Shown piece after piece: positions 34,335 to 43,492 of a stretch of DNA of 64,000 nt (position 1 is the stretch's first letter; each line of letters begins with the position of its first letter). Both the position numbers and the translations under genes were made by a program. This stretch comes from Sphingomonas nostoxanthinifaciens (GTDB lineage Bacteria > Pseudomonadota > Alphaproteobacteria > Sphingomonadales > Sphingomonadaceae), in the NCBI RefSeq assembly GCF_019930585.1, contig NZ_CP082839.1, positions 1,054,001 through 1,118,000 on the forward strand, given 5' to 3'. The notes below the pieces were generated by a model that had not been told where the DNA came from, did not search any database, and saw only the letters and a program-made list of their open reading frames with translations.

Positions 34335-34864
34335 GTGAGATACGAAACTAAGTGGGAAGGCGATCCGGGGCAGCGCGGTACGCACTATGCTGCCACAGCG
34401 TACGCGTGCATTGTACATCTTGATCATGCTTATGACAGCGGCGCCTATAAAATTCGGATCACAGATAACAGTCAGCACGTGCTGGAATCGGCGATACGCG
34501 TCAAGGCCGCGAAAGGAATCCTTAATTCCATCCGAATCGCGCAGAGATCAGCTTTGCAGCGAGCACCTTTGCGCAGTCCAGTACGGCGGCGTCGCCGAGT
34601 ACAACGGGGACACAAAGCGGGCCCACGATGGGTAGCGCTGGTGTGGTCGGCATGGACTCGACCGGCAGAAGATCTGACGGCATGCACGGCATTGGCGTGG
34701 GCTTTCAGAACAACGGCGGTGATAATATCAGCGGGACGGGTAGCAGTTCGAACGAGAAACTTTCCTCGTCGAGGGCGACCAAGGCCAGCCGTCGCTCAGC
34801 ACGCTCGCCGCATTGCACAGACGCCATGAGCGGGACCGCGACGGACGGCTCAACTCCTCGCTAA
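34335..34864 (+). pseudogene. Decayed small exported protein (tentative)
   Basis: From about 34550 one frame reads STFAQSSTAASPSTTGTQSG, PTMGSAGVVGMDSTGRRSDG and MHGIGVGFQNNGGDNISGTG. This resembles the mature start of small Gly/Ser/Thr-rich exported sphingomonad proteins after a signal peptide cleavage (AxA-FAQ). No intact signal peptide is found in frame upstream. The other two frames have Arg-rich noise. Held as a likely remnant only. Confidence 0.3.
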
Positions 34865-35103
34865 ACTCAATGTCGCCGGCCGTCCTCATGGGTATCTCTG
34901 ACATCGAAGGGCTGAACCGCGACGCTCGGGTGTGAGCCATGCATCACAGCTCTGGGCCGCGAACGGGGTGGACGCTTTCGAGGGGGTGGGGTGGGCTCGC
35001 TCGAGGCCCCCAATGATGCTCGATCGCTCCAAGTGGCAGCGACGACTATGCGGAACCTTGGTGCCGCCGCGGCGCTGGTGCCATTCAGAATAGGAGCGGT
35101 CGC

Positions 35104-35310
35104 GTGGCTTGGTGCAAGATTGAAGACGTTCCTCCGCCGGTCGAACGCCCAATCTTGATCCGTATATGTGAGGACGATGAGGTGGTGGTCGCGTTTCTCA
35201 GCAAAGACGGCGTCTGGTACGCCGGAGGTGCACTCGTCCAAAACTCTATGACGGTGCTTGGCGCCACTCCGACTGAATGGTGCGAGCCAGATGGGCCTGA
35301 TCGGCTGTAG
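35104..35310 (+). CDS. Small hypothetical protein
   Basis: 68 residues from GTG 35104 with AGGAG 8 bp upstream: MAWCKIEDVPPPVERPILIR, ICEDDEVVVAFLSKDGVWYA, GGALVQNSMTVLGATPTEWC. The W-x-x-I-EDVPPP start and closing PTEWCEP recall DUF551-like small proteins that have 'W.PI.D.P.....V.......PTHW' ends. Role unknown; often phage borne. Confidence 0.6.
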   Translation: MAWCKIEDVPPPVERPILIRICEDDEVVVAFLSKDGVWYAGGALVQNSMTVLGATPTEWCEPDGPDRL

Positions 35311-35700
35311 CGTCGTGCCAGCGCAACGCCCGCAAGTGGCCGCCGCGGGCTTGCAGACACGCTCCCCCCTGGCGCCATATTGGGTGGATGGCGGTCCGTC
35401 TGCTTTGAGCGTGTGGGGGTCGTAAGCCGTCGTTGGTTCAAGATCAGGAAACGAGTAGCGAGCGGTTCCTAATCGGGCCAGTCAAGGTTCTAACGATTAA
35501 TTATGAGCGCAACGTTTGTTGATACGAGGCTCGTGGAACCGTTATTCGGCGGAAATCGACGCTTCATTCCTATCCCCTCGCTGAAGTGAGCGGCGAGCAA
35601 AGCAGGTGTTCATTGGTCAATTCGTCAGGACCGCTTCACGCCGTGAAAGTCGCCATTACGGATTTGAACGCACCATTTTGCAAGCCGACATCTGCTGTCG
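35311..35700. other. Intergenic stretch, no gene seen
   Basis: About 390 bp before the convergent GH130 gene. It contains short AT-rich patches around 35460-35530 but no supported gene, hairpin with T-run or repeat. Confidence 0.45.
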
Positions 35701-36612
35701 TCAGATCCGCTTTATCAGGGCGCGGAGAAGCTGGGCGTCGGCGAGCGAATAATAAAGCCAGATCGCGCGATCGACGATCACGACCGAGGCGGCAAACGCA
35801 ATGTCCGCAGCGCTGCGATCCGGACCTGGAGGTGGAGTGATCAACAGCTCGATGCAGCGATCGACTACGCTGGAATACTCGGGATCGAAGGCAATCCAGC
35901 CGATCCGCCAGCGCGCATCCTGTGTCGCTCCATTGTAGAACATCACAGGACAATCCTTGTTGTCGGTTAGGAGTGGGCCGGTGGAGAGGTGCCAGCCATC
36001 CCAACTGTCCGGGCGCGGTGCGAAGGGCTGCACCTGGTGATCCCACGGGCCGGCGACGGTCTCGCCGATCGCCAAGCCCACCAGCGAAGCTTCGGCGTGG
36101 GCGTACTCGTAGAACATGCGCCACTCGCCTGCTTTGGTGCGATCGACCGTGGCCTCCTTGATGTTGCCCTCACTGGTCGAATTGAGCATCGCGACGCCGC
36201 GCTTCTCCAGATGCGCTTGCGAGGGGCCAGTGGCATAGAGCAGATCGGCGTGTGCACGCGTCTGATCGACACCGGTATAATAGACGACGAGACTCTGATC
36301 GGGCTGGACCACCGGGGTCGGATCCTCGCAGCCGCCGATATCGTCAGGGCCGGGGCCGGGCTTGAGTACCGGATCGCCTTCGACGGCAAAGGTGAGGCCA
36401 TCGTCGGAAAGCGCGTGCCAGATCGTGCCCGTATCAGCGGCAGCACCATGATCATAATCGCCGCGCGGCACGGCACGAACCAACATCGCAAACCTGCCGT
36501 CCGGGCGGCGCCAGACATAGGGGCTCATCAGATCGCGGTCGGCAACCTCGTCAGGGCCAGTGACCGAGACCGCGTCGATCTGTTCGACATTGAAATCGAT
36601 ACGCTTGTTCAT
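35701..36612 (-). CDS. GH130-like glycosidase/phosphorylase
   Basis: A 303-residue five-bladed-propeller protein of the GH130 type. Visible motifs: LMSPYVWRRPDGRFAMLVRA, DIGGCEDPTPVVQPDQSLVV (the GC/GxEDPR-like strand with a catalytic-region acid), KEATVDRTKAGEWRMFYEY, and SWDGWHLSTGPLL. GH130 enzymes cleave or phosphorolyse beta-mannosides; true phosphorylases and hydrolases differ in a second acid and in phosphate-binding residues, which I cannot assign safely. It starts 3 bp after the SDR fragment's stop on the same strand, so the two were co-transcribed in sugar metabolism. Confidence 0.78.
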   Translation of the reverse strand: MNKRIDFNVEQIDAVSVTGPDEVADRDLMSPYVWRRPDGRFAMLVRAVPRGDYDHGAAADTGTIWHALSDDGLTFAVEGDPVLKPGPGPDDIGGCEDPTPVVQPDQSLVVYYTGVDQTRAHADLLYATGPSQAHLEKRGVAMLNSTSEGNIKEATVDRTKAGEWRMFYEYAHAEASLVGLAIGETVAGPWDHQVQPFAPRPDSWDGWHLSTGPLLTDNKDCPVMFYNGATQDARWRIGWIAFDPEYSSVVDRCIELLITPPPGPDRSAADIAFAASVVIVDRAIWLYYSLADAQLLRALIKRI

Positions 36613-36615
36613 CGC

Positions 36616-36987
36616 TCAAGCACCCTGCGCGACGGTAAGCGAAAGCGCGCCGTCGATCGTCACGGTGGTGCCGGTGATATAATCCGCAGCGGGCGAGAGC
36701 AGGAAGGCCACCAGCGCCGCTACTTCATCGGGCCGGCCTGCGCGACCCCAGGGGATTGCGGCCTCCTTTGCTTTCAGCTCCTTCGGATGGTCGAGCGCGG
36801 ATTGGTTCATCGGCGTCAGGATCATGCCAGGAGCGACCCCGTTGACCGCGATCCCTTTGGGCGCGAGCTCCAACGCGAGAGCGGCGGTTAGTTGCGAGAG
36901 CCCAACCTTGGCGGAATCATAGTCGACCCCGCCGGGGCGGGGGGCTTTCTCGTGAATCGAAGAGATGTTGACGACGCGGCCCTTCAA
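36616..36987 (-). pseudogene. SDR dehydrogenase, 5'-truncated
   Basis: 123 residues equal to the last half of a classical SDR: RVVNISSIHEKAPRPGGVDY with the YDSAK active-site Tyr-Lys, LALELAPKGIAVNGVAPGMI, then SPAADYITGTTVTIDGALSL. The Rossmann half with the cofactor motif TGxxxGIG is missing; the plus-strand sequence beyond 36987 is unrelated. Full-length relatives are about 260 residues and resemble glucose or sugar-alcohol dehydrogenases. It was probably cut by a deletion. Confidence 0.75.
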
Positions 36988-36998
36988 GGGGGCTCGCC

Positions 36999-37273
36999 AT
37001 GTGGATCTCAGTCGGAGCGTTGATCGCCGTGCAGCCGCAGGAAGGAAGGAACGCTCGTTCCACCCGAAATTTGATCGAGATACTCTTATTCGGCGTGGTC
37101 CTTGTGCTGATCTTACTTTTTGGGGCCGCAGCGATGCCTCTCGCTATCGGACGCCTCGTATCCTTTGGTTTGCGCAAGGCACCTTGCTGCTTACGGGTGC
37201 GTTCGCGGTGATCTGCACGGCAATCGGACTCATGCATGGTCTGAGGAGCGGAAGCGGTGCTGCACCGCGCTAG
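36999..37273 (+). pseudogene. Two-helix membrane protein, frameshifted (tentative)
   Basis: One frame gives NLIEILLFGVVLVLILLFGA and AAMPLAIGRLVSFGL. After a shift near 37160 another gives LWFAQGTLLLTGAFAVICTA and IGLMHGLRSGSGAAPR to TAG 37273. Together they make a plausible two-helix small membrane protein. It starts right at the joint where the SDR gene was cut, so its own 5' end is unclear. Confidence 0.35.
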
Positions 37274-37383
37274 AGTGAGCGCGCGCCTCCTGCCAAATAG
37301 AGTTGCCCAGCGCTTTCAATCGTGCGGCGTCGCCATTGGCCAAAAAATTTGGCGGAACGCCTTTGGACCGGTAACCTGAGTGC

Positions 37384-37785
37384 ATGGACGCGCTCTTCCG
37401 TTTCCCGACGGCTTCCCGGAGAGATCCCGAAGTCGAGGCTTGGTTTGCGCACGGGGACGCGTTGCGAGGCTTGGCCGTAATTTGGTTCGAGCGAATGCGC
37501 GCTTGCGGTTCTGACGTGGGCGAACTCATCCATGATGGGCGCCCGACCGCGTGCGCGGGCGATGCAGCCTTCGCGTATGTCGACGCCCACACAGAGCATG
37601 CCAACATCGGCTTCTTCTTCGGCGCCTTTCTCGACGATCCGGCTGGCCTGCTACAAGGCGCTGGCAAGCGCATGCGTCACATCAAGCTGCGGACGAGCCG
37701 GATGCCGGATGAAGCCGCGCTGAGTGAACTCATCATCGCCGCTTACCATGACATTCGCCGGCGCCTCGACGAAACGCGGCTCTGA
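37384..37785 (+). CDS. DUF1801 domain protein
   Basis: A 133-residue protein of the DUF1801 (YdhG-like) fold. It has the family features RDPEVEAWFAHGDALRGLAV near the start, AFAYVDAHTEHANIGFFFGA in the middle and the closing GKRMRHIKLRTSRMPDEAAL. The family binds neither a known cofactor nor a known substrate. It is followed within 16 bp by DUF1428 on the same strand, and then a methyltransferase; such trios of small cytoplasmic proteins are common in sphingomonads. Confidence 0.85.
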   Translation: MDALFRFPTASRRDPEVEAWFAHGDALRGLAVIWFERMRACGSDVGELIHDGRPTACAGDAAFAYVDAHTEHANIGFFFGAFLDDPAGLLQGAGKRMRHIKLRTSRMPDEAALSELIIAAYHDIRRRLDETRL

Positions 37786-37800
37786 GAAGAGGAGAAATGC

Positions 37801-38157
37801 ATGTACGTATGCGGCCTCGTCATACCCGTTCCCGAGGGTAGCATGGACGCCTATCGTCGCTGGGCGGAGAACGGTGCGAAGTTCTTCAAGGAATATGGCT
37901 GTCTCGAGATCGTCGAATGCTGGGAGGATTTCATCCCGCATCGTGAGCAGACTGATTTTCGGAAAGCGGTCGCCGCGAGGGAGGGTGAGAGGGTCGTGTT
38001 GACCTGGCAGATCTGGACCGACAAGGCGAGCTTCCAGAACGCCGAGGAAAGGATGCATGACGATCCGAGAATGGATACGGCTGGTGATCCACCTTTCGAC
38101 GCGCGGCGCTTGATCCTAGGCTGCTTCCAACCCCTCGCCACGATGGGCCGCAATTAG
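37801..38157 (+). CDS. DUF1428 domain protein
   Basis: A 118-residue dimeric alpha-beta-barrel-type protein. Family motifs: MYVCGLVIPVPEGSMDAYRR, EYGCLEIVECWEDFIPHREQ, TDFRKAVAAREGERVVLTWQ, and DPRMDTAGDPPFDARRLILG. AGAGGAGAAATGC places a strong ribosome site 5-8 bp before the ATG. Function unknown; the fold suggests binding of a small ligand. Sits in a likely operon with DUF1801. Confidence 0.9.
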   Translation: MYVCGLVIPVPEGSMDAYRRWAENGAKFFKEYGCLEIVECWEDFIPHREQTDFRKAVAAREGERVVLTWQIWTDKASFQNAEERMHDDPRMDTAGDPPFDARRLILGCFQPLATMGRN

Positions 38158-38228
38158 CTGGTCGCCCGCTTGGGCGACCTTTACTCCCGCTTCGACATCC
38201 AAACGACAATGCATTTGAGCTGGGACTT

Positions 38229-38837
38229 ATGGCGGACAGCACGCAGCCCACCATCATCGAAGTCTATCAACGTCATGGCGAAGCGTGGGCCGAGCTACGA
38301 AATAAAGAACTCGTCGAGAGCTCGTGGCTTGACCGCTTCTCCGCTATGCTACCTGCTAGAGGAACGGTGCTTGATATCGGCTGCGGCTCCGGCTTGCCGA
38401 TCGGGCGTGAGCTGATCCGGCGTGGGTTCGACCTGACAGGGGTTGATGGCACGCCAACGATGCTCTCGCTGTTTCAGCGCAACCTGCCTGGGACGCCTGC
38501 TCACCTGATCGACATGCGCGAGCTCGCCTTGGGCCGGCGGTTCTCGGGCCTGCTGGCTTGGGACAGCTTCTTTCATCTGTCGCCCGCCGATCAGCGCCTA
38601 ATGTTCGAGCGGTTCCAAGCCCACGCTGAGCATGGCGCCGCCCTAATGTTCACCAGCGGCAATCAAGAGGGGATTGCGATAGGCGACTTGGAAGGCGATC
38701 CCTTGCACCACGGCAGCCTGAACTCGGATGAGTATCGAGCATTGCTTGATGCGGCTCGCTTTGATGTCGTCGCGCACGTCGTTGCAGATTTGACCTGCGG
38801 TGGTCGAACTGTCTGGCTAGCTCAACAGCGCCCTTGA
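38229..38837 (+). CDS. Class I SAM-dependent methyltransferase
   Basis: A 202-residue methyltransferase. The SAM-binding motif I is GTVLDIGCGSGLPIGRELIR. The acidic post-I strand is GFDLTGVDGTPTMLSLFQRN, and motif IV lies at RFSGLLAWDSFFHLSPADQR. It ends ADLTCGGRTVWLAQQRP. Substrate unknown; the family includes small-molecule methyltransferases. It starts 71 bp after DUF1428, so it may be part of the same transcript. Confidence 0.88.
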   Translation: MADSTQPTIIEVYQRHGEAWAELRNKELVESSWLDRFSAMLPARGTVLDIGCGSGLPIGRELIRRGFDLTGVDGTPTMLSLFQRNLPGTPAHLIDMRELALGRRFSGLLAWDSFFHLSPADQRLMFERFQAHAEHGAALMFTSGNQEGIAIGDLEGDPLHHGSLNSDEYRALLDAARFDVVAHVVADLTCGGRTVWLAQQRP

Positions 38838-39231
38838 GCGGCGCGGAAGCTCAGTTGCTTAGCACATCGTGCCCTTGAGCGCGATCCACCAGTCCCAGGA
38901 CCGACCTTAACCGATGTCCGCTTCTGGGAGCAGCTAAGAGCTGTTGAATGTCGCATTGTGGGTCGTCTGAGCTGCCAAACGGCTAGCGACCAACTCAAGC
39001 GGTTCCACGGCGCGCGTAAATGGCCGCTCCCGCCGGAACCCGCCATTCTCTCTCGGGGGCAGCATAAACTTGTCGAGCGGGAGAAGCAAAGCTGCGCAAT
39101 ACCTTTCATGAAGGGGAGCCGTCGGGCTATCTCTTTCCCCGCCGGGTCGTTGTCCTGTGGCGGACTGAACCATCGCTGCGCCGTCGACGCGTCGATCGCG
39201 GCACAAACGGGCCAGCGGGCATTCCAACGAC
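38838..39231. other. Intergenic stretch, no gene recognised
   Basis: About 390 bp. A continuous plus frame from 38958 reaches into the next gene region (MGRLSCQTASDQLKRFHGAR and so on), but residue use is unconvincing. The minus strand is also open (34-111 codons) without motifs. Probably non-coding or a remnant beyond recognition. Confidence 0.4.
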
Positions 39232-41383
39232 ATGAAGTCCATCGCGTTCGTCGGCGCAGGCCCGACCACGATCTATACCCTCTGCGCGTTCCTGAACGAG
39301 GTGGACGTTCCGGCGGCGGTCGTCATCTACGAGGAGCAGCCACGCGCCGGCCTCGGCACACCCTACCGCCCCGGCTGGAACGACCCGGCCATGCTGTCCA
39401 ACATCGCGAGCGTGGAGATCCCGCCGATCGAAGAGACCCTGATCGACTGGCTGCGGCGCCAGCCCAGGGCCCGGCTCGTCAGACTGGGCATCGACCCGAC
39501 CTGATCGACGAGCACACCTTCTATCCGCGTCTAGCCCTTGGAGAATACTTCCTAGACCAGTTCCAGGCACTCATCGCGCGCGGCCGGCGCGGGGGATCGC
39601 GATCGACATCGCCACCAGCTGCCGAGTGACGGACATCATCGCCGATGGCGACGGGCTCCGCGTGCTTGTCTCACCGAAGAGGGGCAGCGCCTTCGAGCGT
39701 CGGTTCGATCAGGTCGCGCTCGCGACGGGCCATCAGTGGCCGAAGGAGCCGGAAGTGCGCCCCGGATACTTCCTCAGTCCCTGGCCGGCCGGGGCGCTGC
39801 AGCGCGTTCCGGCCACAAACGTGGGCATCCGCGGCAGCTCGCTGACGGCGATCGACGCCGCGGTGGCACTTGACGTCGCGCACGGGACTTTCATCGAGAC
39901 GCAGGGTGACAAGATAGGATACCGTGCCAACGCCGGCGGCGACTTGTTGCACATGACGATAATGTCCCGCAAGGGGATGCTCCCCGAGGCGGACTTCCAT
40001 CACCCGGTCCCCTGCGAGCCGCTTGCCATCTGCACCGCCGAGGCCATCGACCGCCTCATCGATACCGAATGCGATACGCTGCTCGACAGCTCCTACCGTC
40101 TCTTCAAGCGGGGGCTTGCGCACGCCGATCCGGACTACGCCGCGCGGATAGGACTCGACGGCCTCGCGCTTGAGGACTTCGCGGACCGCTACTTCGCCGA
40201 ACGCGCTGACGTCGATCCGTTCGTCTGGGCCGACGCCAACCTCGCCGAGGCGCGATCGAACTATGAACTCGGCGTCACCGTTCCTTGGCGCTACGCGATC
40301 CTGCGGATGCACGAGGTTCTCGCGCGCATCGTCCCGCACCTCGACCCGGATGCGCTCGACCGCTTCGGCCGCTTCCTCAAACCCGTTTTCGTCGACGAGT
40401 ATGCCACCGTGCCACATCTCTCCATCGAGCGTCTGCTCGCTCTGCATCGCGCCGGCCACCTCGACGTGTCGGCGCTCGGCGAGGACTATCGGGTCGATAG
40501 CCACGGCGCGGAGCCGGGCGCTACGGTGATCATCGACGGCGAGCGGCGGCACTTTCCCGTGTTCATCGATGCGACCGGCCAGCGCCCCCTCGCGGCGGAC
40601 AGGTTCCCATTTCGTTCGCTGCTTGAGCAGGGCGTGGTCCCGGACGCCGCCGAGGACGATCCCGAGGAGCCGAAGGGGATCGCGGTCGACGAGGGCTTCC
40701 ATCCGGTCTCGGACGAGCCCGCGGCAGCCAGGATCCATTGCCTCAGCATGCCATTCATCCTCGGACGGCATCCCTTCATCCAGGGGATTACGAGCTCGCA
40801 CGAGATGGGCGGAATAGTCGGTTCGGACCTCGCTCGCGCAGTGGCCGAGCAGACCCCCGGCCGTGGCGCTGGAGGGTATGCGATGAAGCTGTTCGCGATC
40901 TACGTGGGCGGAGAGCACCCCGAAGCACACATCGAGATCCACGACGTGCGCTTCGTCGTCGCGGCCTCCATCCGTGATATCTACGATCAGCTCCGTGCCG
41001 AGTGGTGGGGAACGCCCGGGACCCTCCACGTCGACTGTTGGGCGGAGATCGACCACGCAGACGGCTTCGACGTGTCGCTGCGGCCGCAGCGGCCGTCGGG
41101 CAAGAAGAAGCTCTACTTCGTCAATCTCGGCGGATACGACGGACTAGGCTTCGCCGAGCAGCACAACAACATGTTCGTCGTTGCCACCCCCGTTGCCGAC
41201 GCGAAGGCCCAGGCGCTGCGATCGATCGCCGGCTGGACAGACGCGCACCGCGATGACCTCTACGAAGCCGAGAAGGCGTTCGCTCTCGACACCATGATCG
41301 GCGACCGCTTCCACATCCATCTCACACCCAACGCCGAACGGCGTCCGCCGCGGTTCACCTGCAGATACACGCCGCTGAGGTGA
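39232..41383 (+). pseudogene. FAD/NAD(P)-binding protein fused to DUF1543, two frameshifts
   Basis: ATG 39232 starts KSIAFVGAGPTTIYTLCAFL, a GxGxxx dinucleotide fold of the PF13454-type flavoprotein family. Near 39500 the frame shifts to LIDEHTFYPRLALGEYFLDQ, and near 39590 again to GIAIDIATSCRVTDIIADG, which then stays open to 41383. The long part has VALATGHQWPKEPEVRPGYF and AFIDATGQRP-like strands (FPVFIDATGQRPLAADRF). From MKLFAIYVGGEHPEAHIEIH onward, about 170 residues match the DUF1543 double repeat. The total is about 715 codons. The flavin/DUF1543 fusion is unusual. Frameshifts affect only the first 120 codons, so the 585-codon ORF at 39626 might still be made. Confidence 0.75.
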
Positions 41384-41397
41384 GATCGGCCAAAACG

Positions 41398-41428
41398 AAA
41401 GGCGCCGCCCTTTCGGACGGCGCCTGTT
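41398..41428 (-). terminator. Intrinsic terminator of the CsbD gene
   Basis: AGGCGCCG and CGGCGCCT form an 8-bp stem around the CCCTTTCGGA loop. On the minus strand it is followed by TTTCGTTTTGG, a T-rich run. It lies 16 bp past the CsbD stop and 17 bp past the DUF1543 stop, serving the convergent genes. Confidence 0.75.
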
Positions 41429-41443
41429 CGCGGTCTCGTCGAA

Positions 41444-41623
41444 TTACTTGGCGCCGGTGCCCGGCTCCATCGTCTTCGGCGCCTTGCCGTCCTCGACGCG
41501 TCCCTCGTTGCGCAGGTCACGACCCTCCTGGGCCTTCTGCTGGCTCTCGGGGGACTTGCCGTGCTCGTTGAACTCCTCCTTGACGTAGCCGGCGGCTTCC
41601 TTGACTTTGCCTTCGACGCTCAT
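41444..41623 (-). CDS. CsbD-like stress protein
   Basis: A 59-residue hydrophilic protein: MSVEGKVKEAAGYVKEEFNE, HGKSPESQQKAQEGRDLRNE, GRVEDGKAPKTMEPGTGAK. The GKVKEAAGxxKEE start is the CsbD (PF05532) pattern; these small proteins are strongly induced by general stress in Gram-positives and by the EcfG-type response in alphaproteobacteria. The same-frame extension to 42118 is antisense to the kinase gene. It is divergent from the UbiB operon, 214 bp away, so a shared stress promoter region is plausible. Confidence 0.8.
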   Translation of the reverse strand: MSVEGKVKEAAGYVKEEFNEHGKSPESQQKAQEGRDLRNEGRVEDGKAPKTMEPGTGAK

Positions 41624-41837
41624 GTGAATCTCGTCATCTGGCGGACCGGAAGGCCGTGCTTTCCCAACCCCTTGCGCGCGACGACGTTCCGCCTGCCTTC
41701 GAGGCGCGTCGCCGCGACAATCGCGAGACCCGCAGTTCAGGATCCACTCCGGAGGGCCGCCGCGATTGGACGGCCTGCGCCGACGAGACGCGACGTGCGT
41801 TGGACGGTGCCAGCCCGGCATCGACAAGGAACAGACG

Positions 41838-43160
41838 ATGGCAGACGACGACCGCGGGCGCGCGGTGCCGAGCGGTCGCTTTTCGCGGTTCGGCCTCTTC
41901 GGAAAGTTGGCTGGCGGTGTCGCCGGTGGCATGATCGCCGAAGGCGCGCGCAAGCTGGCCTCCGGCGATCGTCCACGGATGAGCGACCTTCTGCTGACGC
42001 CAGCCAATGCCGCCCGGGTCGCCGACCAGCTGTCCCACCTCCGCGGCGCCGCGATGAAGCTGGGGCAGATGATCTCGATGGACGCGGGAGACGTACTGCC
42101 GGCCGAGCTCACGGCCATCCTGGGACGGCTTCGGGACCATGCGCATCACATGCCGCCGCAGCAGCTCGACAAGGTCCTGATTGGCGAGTGGGGCGCGGGA
42201 TGGCGACGGCGGTTCCGCCACTTTCAGGCGAACCCAATTGCCGCCGCCTCGATCGGCCAGGTCCATCGGGCAGAGCTTCCGGATGGCCGCGTGCTCGCGA
42301 TCAAGGTCCAGTATCCCGGAGTCGCGTCCAGCATCGACGCCGACGTAGACAACGTCGCCACCCTGCTGCGCTTGTCGGGGCTGCTCCCCCGCGAAATCGA
42401 TGTCGCGCCGCTGCTCGCCGTGGCCAAGCGGCAGCTGCACGAGGAGGCGGACTACGTGCGCGAGCTCGCCATGCTCGAGCGCTATCGCGCACTGATCGGC
42501 GACGATCCCGCCTACGTCGTGCCGACCACCGAGCCTGCGCTGAGCACTGGTTGCGTCCTGGCGATGGAGTTCATCGTTGGCGAACGCATTGACGCGCTCG
42601 AGGGGCGCGCTCAAGAGGAGCGGGACAGGGCAGCGACCGCACTTGTCGCACTGGTCCTGCGCGAGCTGTTCGCGTGGGGCTACATGCAGACCGATCCGAA
42701 CTTCGCCAACTACCACTGGCAGGCGGACACCGGCCGCCTGGTGCTGCTGGACTTCGGAGCGGCACGGGAGGTGCAACCGGAAACCCGGCGCGGCTATCAT
42801 CGCCTGCTCATGGCGGGACTGAGCGGCAGCCGCGACCAGGTCCGGGATGCTGCCGTCGCCGCGGGCTTCCTCGGCGCGACGGCGGTGAAGCGGCATCAGC
42901 CCGCAGTCGATCGGATGGTGGACGTCATTCTCGGCGAACTGAACCGGCCGGGCGCCTTTGACTTCGGCGACCGCTCCTTCGTCTCCGCGCTGCGCGCGGA
43001 GGCCGTCGCCATGGCGGAGGACCGCTCGACCTGGCACGTCCCGCCGGTCGACACGCTGTTCGTCCAGCGCAAGGTAAGCGGCACCGCCCTGCTGTGCGCG
43101 CGTTTGAAGGCTCGGGTTGACGTCCGAGCGATGATCGGGATCCATCGCGACGCCCTTTGA
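41838..43160 (+). CDS. ABC1/AarF/UbiB (COQ8-type) kinase-like protein
   Basis: A 440-residue atypical kinase. The KxGQ motif is in RGAAMKLGQMISMDAGDVLP. The alanine-rich nucleotide loop is AAASIGQVHRAELPDGR, the catalytic Lys AIKVQYPG, the catalytic Asp YMQTDPNFANYHWQ, and the metal-binding DFG is LVLLDFGAARE. Family members control coenzyme Q synthesis and related lipid biology. Start at 41838 (MADDDRGRAVPSGRF), with GACGATG context and a ribosome site of AAGGAACAGACG. It heads an operon of six genes with short or overlapping joints. Confidence 0.9.
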   Translation: MADDDRGRAVPSGRFSRFGLFGKLAGGVAGGMIAEGARKLASGDRPRMSDLLLTPANAARVADQLSHLRGAAMKLGQMISMDAGDVLPAELTAILGRLRDHAHHMPPQQLDKVLIGEWGAGWRRRFRHFQANPIAAASIGQVHRAELPDGRVLAIKVQYPGVASSIDADVDNVATLLRLSGLLPREIDVAPLLAVAKRQLHEEADYVRELAMLERYRALIGDDPAYVVPTTEPALSTGCVLAMEFIVGERIDALEGRAQEERDRAATALVALVLRELFAWGYMQTDPNFANYHWQADTGRLVLLDFGAAREVQPETRRGYHRLLMAGLSGSRDQVRDAAVAAGFLGATAVKRHQPAVDRMVDVILGELNRPGAFDFGDRSFVSALRAEAVAMAEDRSTWHVPPVDTLFVQRKVSGTALLCARLKARVDVRAMIGIHRDAL

Positions 43161-43246
43161 GCGGCGCATCGGCCAGATCGCCGGAACGTCCGCGCCGGCG
43201 CTTCGCTTTAATCACGCGGTCGATCGGACCGCCCGCGAGGAACGCC

Positions 43247-43492
43247 ATGGCCGACGACAAGACAGCGACGCTCTACCGCATGATCCTTCCGGAGGAGACC
43301 TGCCCGTTCGGCGTCCACGCCAAGAAACTGCTCGAGGACAACGGCTTCACCATCGAGGAGCACATCCTCGAGTCCCGCGACGAGGTGGAGGCATTCGAGC
43401 AGAAGCACGGCGTCCAGACGACGCCGCAGGTCTTCATCGACGGCGAACGGATCGGCGGCAGCGACGATCTCGAGCGCTACCTCGCCCAGTGA
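43247..43492 (+). CDS. Glutaredoxin (CPFG active site)
   Basis: An 81-residue glutaredoxin: TATLYRMILPEETCPFGVHA carries the active-site Cys-Pro-Phe-Gly, a monothiol form lacking the second Cys of the classical CPYC. TTPQVFIDGERIGGSDDLER has the TVP-type cis-Pro loop and the GG-D glutathione site. It is likely a GSH-dependent thiol oxidoreductase. The start at 43247 is preceded by CGAGGAACGCC. It overlaps the next gene's start by 4 bp. Confidence 0.92.
   Translation: MADDKTATLYRMILPEETCPFGVHAKKLLEDNGFTIEEHILESRDEVEAFEQKHGVQTTPQVFIDGERIGGSDDLERYLAQ

Noticed and set aside
39671-41056. 461-codon minus-strand open frame
   Set aside because: Mirror of the flavoprotein-DUF1543 gene.
41634-43169. 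511-codon minus-strand open frame
   Set aside because: Mirror of the ABC1 kinase gene; the true CsbD gene is only the last 180 bp of a different frame.
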